From the NCBI GenBank assembly GCA_009392215.1, contig VFGZ01000036.1:1-58288 (forward strand): 58,288 nt of DNA, in the 5' to 3' direction. Positions 54,432 to 58,288 of this stretch are shown here, one piece after another. Under the pieces are notes generated by a model, which had not been told where the DNA came from, ran no database searches, and saw nothing but the letters and a program-made list of their open reading frames with translations. Made by a program: the position numbers and the translations under genes. The DNA is from SAR202 cluster bacterium (GTDB taxonomy: Bacteria; Chloroflexota; Dehalococcoidia; Lucifugimonadales; Lucifugimonadaceae). Position 1 is the stretch's first letter. The number at the start of each line of letters is the position of its first letter.

Positions 54432-54470
54432 CTTAGAGCCTTTCCCTCAATATCAAATGCGCCAATAAAG

Positions 54471-55259
54471 TTAGCCATACATGCTCTCAGCATCGTAAAT
54501 AGGCTCGTACCCAATTTCGTTTTTTGTGGTTTCAATATCAAAAATGTTATAGGTGTTATTAGAAATAACGTAATAGTGTGCCCCAGCCCTCAGCCTGCCG
54601 GCACGGGAAGTTCTGAAACAACAGTCGACGAATCTTGCAGAGTCTTCCTGGTGACACCAAACCGTGAAATATGCAACTTCATCCTTTTTGCCATTTATAT
54701 CGTTAATTCCTCCCCACCGAGCAGCTACAGCATCCTGTCCGGCAGCACACAGCCTATGACACCATGCCTCTACATAAGCTTTCTCCATGCCGTAATCTCC
54801 ACTGGGACATGGCTCTGTCATGACCGAAAGTGGTTCAGGCCATTGAGGCAAATCGGCAAATCTTCTGTCAGCAATAGTGGAGTATGGTTCTTTATCAAAA
54901 GGAAAATATGCTCCTCCCGTGGAATGAACAGAGCTGGAACCTATGACCACTGCTTGGGGACAAACATCAATGATTGCGTTGAAGACCTTATCGGTCATGG
55001 CATTCATATCTGAAAGTGGATCCTTACGTGCCAAATACACTACAAGATCTCGTCCATTCAATGCCTGCCTCAATGTCTCATCATCGAGCGACACATCACA
55101 TTCAATAAAATCACGCTGCGCTAAGGGATCTGATGCTTTATCAACAGCTCCAGGCAGATCGATGGAAGTAAGTCTATATTCCTTATCAAGCTTAGGCAGG
55201 TATGTTCTAAGCCCCGACCCTATCGTGCCCTTACCGCCTATCAGCAAAGTGTTTATCAA
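54471..55259 (-). CDS. NAD(P)-dependent SDR (uronate-dehydrogenase/epimerase-like)
   Basis: A 262-residue SDR with IGGKGTIGSGL at the N-terminus, YLARKDPLSDM after strand 4, IGSSSVHSTGG (Ser) and Tyr-Gly-Met-Glu-Lys (YGMEK) as the catalytic pair. The overall pattern is close to the extended-SDR uronate dehydrogenases, which convert a uronate to an aldarolactone. With the adjacent mannonate-dehydratase-like gene this suggests sugar-acid oxidation. It begins 33 bases after the sulfatase stop. Other sugar substrates are equally possible. Confidence 0.85.
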   Translation of the reverse strand: MINTLLIGGKGTIGSGLRTYLPKLDKEYRLTSIDLPGAVDKASDPLAQRDFIECDVSLDDETLRQALNGRDLVVYLARKDPLSDMNAMTDKVFNAIIDVCPQAVVIGSSSVHSTGGAYFPFDKEPYSTIADRRFADLPQWPEPLSVMTEPCPSGDYGMEKAYVEAWCHRLCAAGQDAVAARWGGINDINGKKDEVAYFTVWCHQEDSARFVDCCFRTSRAGRLRAGAHYYVISNNTYNIFDIETTKNEIGYEPIYDAESMYG

Positions 55260-55292
55260 TATGCTTTTTCCTGTCTGATCAATGAACTCAAC

Positions 55293-56750
55293 TTACGAAT
55301 CTCTCAAGTACTGCACGTCTTGGGCGAAAGCCTCTTTACTATTATCGATAAGACCTAATTGTCCCTTGCCCTTCACGTTTTGACGAGAACCATCCCTCTG
55401 TGGTTCTGTGTATAGTCCAAACCACTCCTCCATTCGAGATCGCAATTCAGAAATATCATTATAAAAAGCAGGATTACCAATCTGGTTTACAGTCTCTTCA
55501 GGATCGTTATTCAGGTCCCAGAATTCATTCGGTCCTGAGGGATACCTGTGTACATATTTTTTTGAATCGGTCCTGATCATCCGGGTCTGACCATATTCGT
55601 CATGCACTACCACTGGCTTTGGCTTTGCACCAGATTGACCAATCATAGACGATACAAAACTAGAGCCTGGACGATCTTCAAGTTTTTCTGAAGCGCTGAC
55701 GCCAGCAAATTCAAGGATTGTTGGCATAAGGTCATAGTGGCTCAAAAGATCATTCGAGACTTCACCTGTTGGAATACGCCCTGGCATAGATAGAAGCGTA
55801 GGCACTTTGACGGAAGTATCAAACATATTAGGAGGATACGTTCCGTTGCCCTTACCCCATATGCCGTGGTGACCCATGTTCATCCCATTATCAGAAGTAA
55901 AAACAATCAATGTACTTTCACGCAGGTCATTAGCCTCCAGCCAGTCGATCAGGCGACCAATATTTGAATCCATTGCAGTTATAGCAGCAAAGTATCCGCT
56001 CAATAGATCTTTCCTCTCTTCCTCATCGCGTCCGATACTTCCAGCCGCGCCTTCCTTTGCAAGATGATTCACATGGAGAGGGTCCCACCTAACCGATTCG
56101 AATTCACAATTACTGCGATATTCATCGTAAAGATCCTCCGGATGCTGCTCTCGTCCCCACGGAGCATGAGGTGCTGTGTAATGAACATTCAGACAGAACG
56201 GGCGTTCCGAAACTATCTGGGAACTCAAATATTCAAGGGCGTTATCAGTAAACACGTCAGTGACATATCCATCTGCATAATACGACTCACCATCGTTAAA
56301 CATCGGCGCGTGGAAGTAATCGCCCGACCCAGATTGATGCACATCCCAAAACTCAAAACCCACCTGAGGTACTACTGCATCTCCAAGGTGCCACTTCCCG
56401 CTCAGACCGCAATCGTAACCACTATCGCTTAAGATCTGGACATACGTCTGACGTCCCTTTAGGTACTGGATTCGTTCGCCATCCGAAGAAAGTTCAGCTG
56501 AATTACCTCTCCTAAGAAAATCTTGGACCCCGTGTTGTGATGGCATTTGACCCGTGAGTATGGATGCCCGAGCTGGCGAGCATACAGGTGAGGCACAGAA
56601 AAAATTATTGAACCGAATGCCGGTAGACGCGAGCCTGTCAAGGTTAGGAGTCTTCAACTCCCAAGTGCCCGCACAGTTCATGGCCCAAGGACCCTGATCA
56701 TCACTCAGGATAAATAGCACATTGGGTCTACGAGGATTTTTACTTGCCAT
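55293..56750 (-). CDS. sulfatase (Cys-type, family S1)
   Basis: A 485-residue sulfatase. NVLFILSDDQG gives the metal-binding aspartates (17, 18), and Cys57 in C-S-P-A-R (57-61) is the formylglycine precursor. GKWHLGD and FTSDNGMNMGHHG are the other classical active-site blocks. It has no signal peptide. This CSPAR form differs from the CTPTR sulfatase at 21320-22648, so the two are distant paralogues with separate substrates. It is followed by the SDR and UxuA-like genes and preceded by the ApbA-like gene about 80 bases away, all reading leftward. Confidence 0.94.
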   Translation of the reverse strand: MASKNPRRPNVLFILSDDQGPWAMNCAGTWELKTPNLDRLASTGIRFNNFFCASPVCSPARASILTGQMPSQHGVQDFLRRGNSAELSSDGERIQYLKGRQTYVQILSDSGYDCGLSGKWHLGDAVVPQVGFEFWDVHQSGSGDYFHAPMFNDGESYYADGYVTDVFTDNALEYLSSQIVSERPFCLNVHYTAPHAPWGREQHPEDLYDEYRSNCEFESVRWDPLHVNHLAKEGAAGSIGRDEEERKDLLSGYFAAITAMDSNIGRLIDWLEANDLRESTLIVFTSDNGMNMGHHGIWGKGNGTYPPNMFDTSVKVPTLLSMPGRIPTGEVSNDLLSHYDLMPTILEFAGVSASEKLEDRPGSSFVSSMIGQSGAKPKPVVVHDEYGQTRMIRTDSKKYVHRYPSGPNEFWDLNNDPEETVNQIGNPAFYNDISELRSRMEEWFGLYTEPQRDGSRQNVKGKGQLGLIDNSKEAFAQDVQYLRDS

Positions 56751-56831
56751 TATTTCTTCTCGATTATAAGTTTCGGGTCAACTAGCGCACCAATAAGCTA
56801 TGTCAACCCTCGCAGGATGCCAAATTAAGAC

Positions 56832-57893
56832 TTAGCTGCGATTCTTTCGCAACCATCCGTCCACAACACCAACCGTTTCATCTACCACATCAGACTGCAT
56901 GCCATGCTGAGCCGCCAACGATTGCACCAGTTTGTCGACGCGTTCAATATTTGGAGCCCCGTTAGCCAATGCCCTAGCTGCCGAAGAAGGGTTGACCAAT
57001 GCAAGCGCCGCATTAGCGTATTTTTCAAACGGAACCAGATCTCCCCGCTCTCCACCCAATTTTTCGCAAAGATCAATGACCCATTCATAAACCGACCGGG
57101 ATGCAGACAGATCGGAATGTACAGCCTCTTTGATCGGGCGCATACCCGACTCTTGTACACAGCGGTAGTTTCCAGCCATCAACATGCTCCATTTAGCGAG
57201 AGGTGTAAACACTGAATCGTGCACACGCAGCTTAACAGGCAGCTCGACGTCCTCACCGTTCACCGCATACCTAATCGACTGTATTCCAGCCTCTAAGTTA
57301 CGCAAAATATCTGTATGCACGTCCGAATCAAATCTCGCAGCCTTGAAATTTGTCGGCAAACCGACCTGAAGAACGTTAATTTTCTCTTCCGGCGGACGAA
57401 ACGCCTGTGGATCAGGACTACAAAGGGTTATCAAAGCAGGGTCAAAGTTATCCCAAACACTTGGATCGGTATAGCTATCTCGGATTCCTTGAGAATCTAT
57501 CGACTTAATTCTCCGAAGATAGGCAAGAGGCGGCATATTCATTATCGACATGCATGGCACTCCTGACTTCGCAACCCGATTCAAAAGATCTTTTAGCTCT
57601 GGAACACCATATTGCGGCTCTTGCATTGCCAAGCCGATCAAATCGTAATCTTCCGGATTCACATCTCTTGGGCCATCAGCAGAAAGATCACCCGCCATAT
57701 CCTTTGTGTTCAGTTCAACAAGGTCTGCGACGCCCCTCGCTGCCATGCGAACCTTAGCGCCTTCAGAATTAATGAGTTTCACCTCTTCGGGAAGACAGAC
57801 CAATTTAACATCATGGCCAGCAAGCGCTATCTTGGCCCCCAACAGAGATCCATAGGACGCGCCAAGTATGAGAATTTTATAAGCGGAAGACAT
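56832..57893 (-). CDS. ketopantoate reductase (ApbA/PanE)-family protein
   Basis: A 353-residue NADP-binding protein of the ApbA/PanE fold. The N-terminal LILGASYGSLLGAKIALAGH is the Rossmann motif, in the ApbA spacing. A LAMQEPQYG segment takes the place of the usual VKxxQ loop, and the helical C-terminal domain includes a Lys/Asn-containing segment (AKWSMLMAGNYRCV). At 353 residues it is longer than PanE (about 300), so the substrate may differ from ketopantoate. It is probably first in the leftward sulfatase-SDR-UxuA set. Confidence 0.82.
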   Translation of the reverse strand: MSSAYKILILGASYGSLLGAKIALAGHDVKLVCLPEEVKLINSEGAKVRMAARGVADLVELNTKDMAGDLSADGPRDVNPEDYDLIGLAMQEPQYGVPELKDLLNRVAKSGVPCMSIMNMPPLAYLRRIKSIDSQGIRDSYTDPSVWDNFDPALITLCSPDPQAFRPPEEKINVLQVGLPTNFKAARFDSDVHTDILRNLEAGIQSIRYAVNGEDVELPVKLRVHDSVFTPLAKWSMLMAGNYRCVQESGMRPIKEAVHSDLSASRSVYEWVIDLCEKLGGERGDLVPFEKYANAALALVNPSSAARALANGAPNIERVDKLVQSLAAQHGMQSDVVDETVGVVDGWLRKNRS

Positions 57894-58014
57894 GCTCGCT
57901 CCAGATCAACCCGATTTTCGAGTACAGATGATTTTGTATAGCGACAGTTTCAAACTAGATACACCGCAAGTCAACCATCAAGTGCATCTCAATAACAAGC
58001 ACAATCACCTTCGA

Positions 58015-58288
58015 TTACTTGATCGCATCCAGCAAATTTTGACAATCTTCAATCTTAATCTCACATAACAGAATGAGATTTCCTACAACGGCATACGTGG
58101 TATAACTCATACGAGTCGCGCTTATCCCACCAACAGCGAATGGAGCTGGCTTCCCACGGCCGGTAGCAACGTCTGCCGGACCCATTCCTAAGCCTAGCGC
58201 GTCTGCGTGAGTTTCATAAATACGAACTTCAACATCTCGCTGATTATAAAATCCATACCAGACACTCGTCGCGCCAGGAAGTGTTTCC
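58015..58288 (-). CDS. unrecognised protein, C-terminal 90 residues only
   Basis: An open minus-strand frame enters from the right edge and ends at a TAA at 58015-58017. The visible part contains TLPGATSVWYGFYNQRDVEV and then YETHADALGLGMGPAD, and ends in LLCEIKIEDCQNLLDAIK. It has two Cys and no motif I can assign. It reads toward the ApbA-like gene with about 120 bases between and may be the upstream gene of that set. The 5' part lies outside the window. Confidence 0.65.
   Translation of the reverse strand, partial: ETLPGATSVWYGFYNQRDVEVRIYETHADALGLGMGPADVATGRGKPAPFAVGGISATRMSYTTYAVVGNLILLCEIKIEDCQNLLDAIK

Overview
The window reads as a bacterial chromosome segment of moderate G+C, densely coded on both strands, with 51 protein genes I would defend (two cut by the window edges), two very small doubtful ORFs and two tRNA genes. 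No phage, transposase, CRISPR or rRNA sequence is visible. Gene content points to a free-living heterotroph: 2-oxoacid:ferredoxin oxidoreductase with a fused gamma-alpha subunit, a pyrophosphate-type phosphofructokinase, a Ccm cytochrome c maturation set with a CcmD-like fusion, and many paralogous catabolic enzymes (CaiB/BaiF CoA transferase, hydantoinase/oxoprolinase, D-aminoacylases, sulfatases, SDRs, GMC oxidoreductase). This mix resembles marine Chloroflexota of the SAR202 type. That placement is an inference from gene content, not from a phylogeny. TTG and GTG starts are common (rpsB, korA, ccmA, hyuA and others).

Layout. 1-1855: rpsB, with an alanine/lysine-rich repeat tail and a structured leader, and a LuxR-type regulator. 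2141-9458: a CcdA-like protein, FAH-family hydrolase, D-aminoacylase, aldehyde dehydrogenase, pseudouridine synthase and a metal-dependent amidohydrolase. 9664-14371: PPi-type phosphofructokinase followed directly by ccmA, ccmB, ccmC, a periplasmic-domain/CcmD fusion and a CcmE with cysteine in place of the usual heme-binding histidine. 14444-20577: MFS transporter, PlsY-like acyltransferase, korAB, NUDIX and GNAT genes. 20651-23674: ThuA, sulfatase and amidohydrolase, probably one operon. 23756-26576: two MaoC-like hydratases and a tandem double SDR, a likely acyl-CoA hydratase/dehydrogenase module. 26647-31146: PcrA helicase and three flanking genes. 31346: tRNA-Phe.

31694-41446 is catabolic: enoyl-CoA hydratase and CaiB-type CoA transferase on the minus strand; RraA-family protein, two tandem HyuB paralogues, HyuA and a medium-chain reductase on the plus strand. 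tRNA-Gly (41579) with a clear promoter and terminator separates this from 42108-50432: a second D-aminoacylase of exactly the same length as the first, an aldo/keto reductase, a CocE/NonD hydrolase, an extended SDR coupled to a steroid 5-alpha-reductase homologue, and a pair of acetyl-xylan-esterase-like proteins of which one has lost its nucleophile. 50768-57893: an XRE regulator, GMC oxidoreductase, mannonate-dehydratase-like enzyme, NAD-dependent sugar dehydrogenase-like SDR, a second sulfatase and a ketopantoate-reductase-like protein. The last four suggest turnover of sulfated, uronate-like sugars. The right edge cuts an unrecognised gene.

The items most worth a second look are the Cys-type CcmE beside the CcmD fusion, the steroid 5-alpha-reductase homologue coupled to a 3-beta-HSD-like SDR, the hyuB-hyuB'-hyuA operon, the pseudo-esterase pair, and the recurrent TTGA stop/start overlaps.
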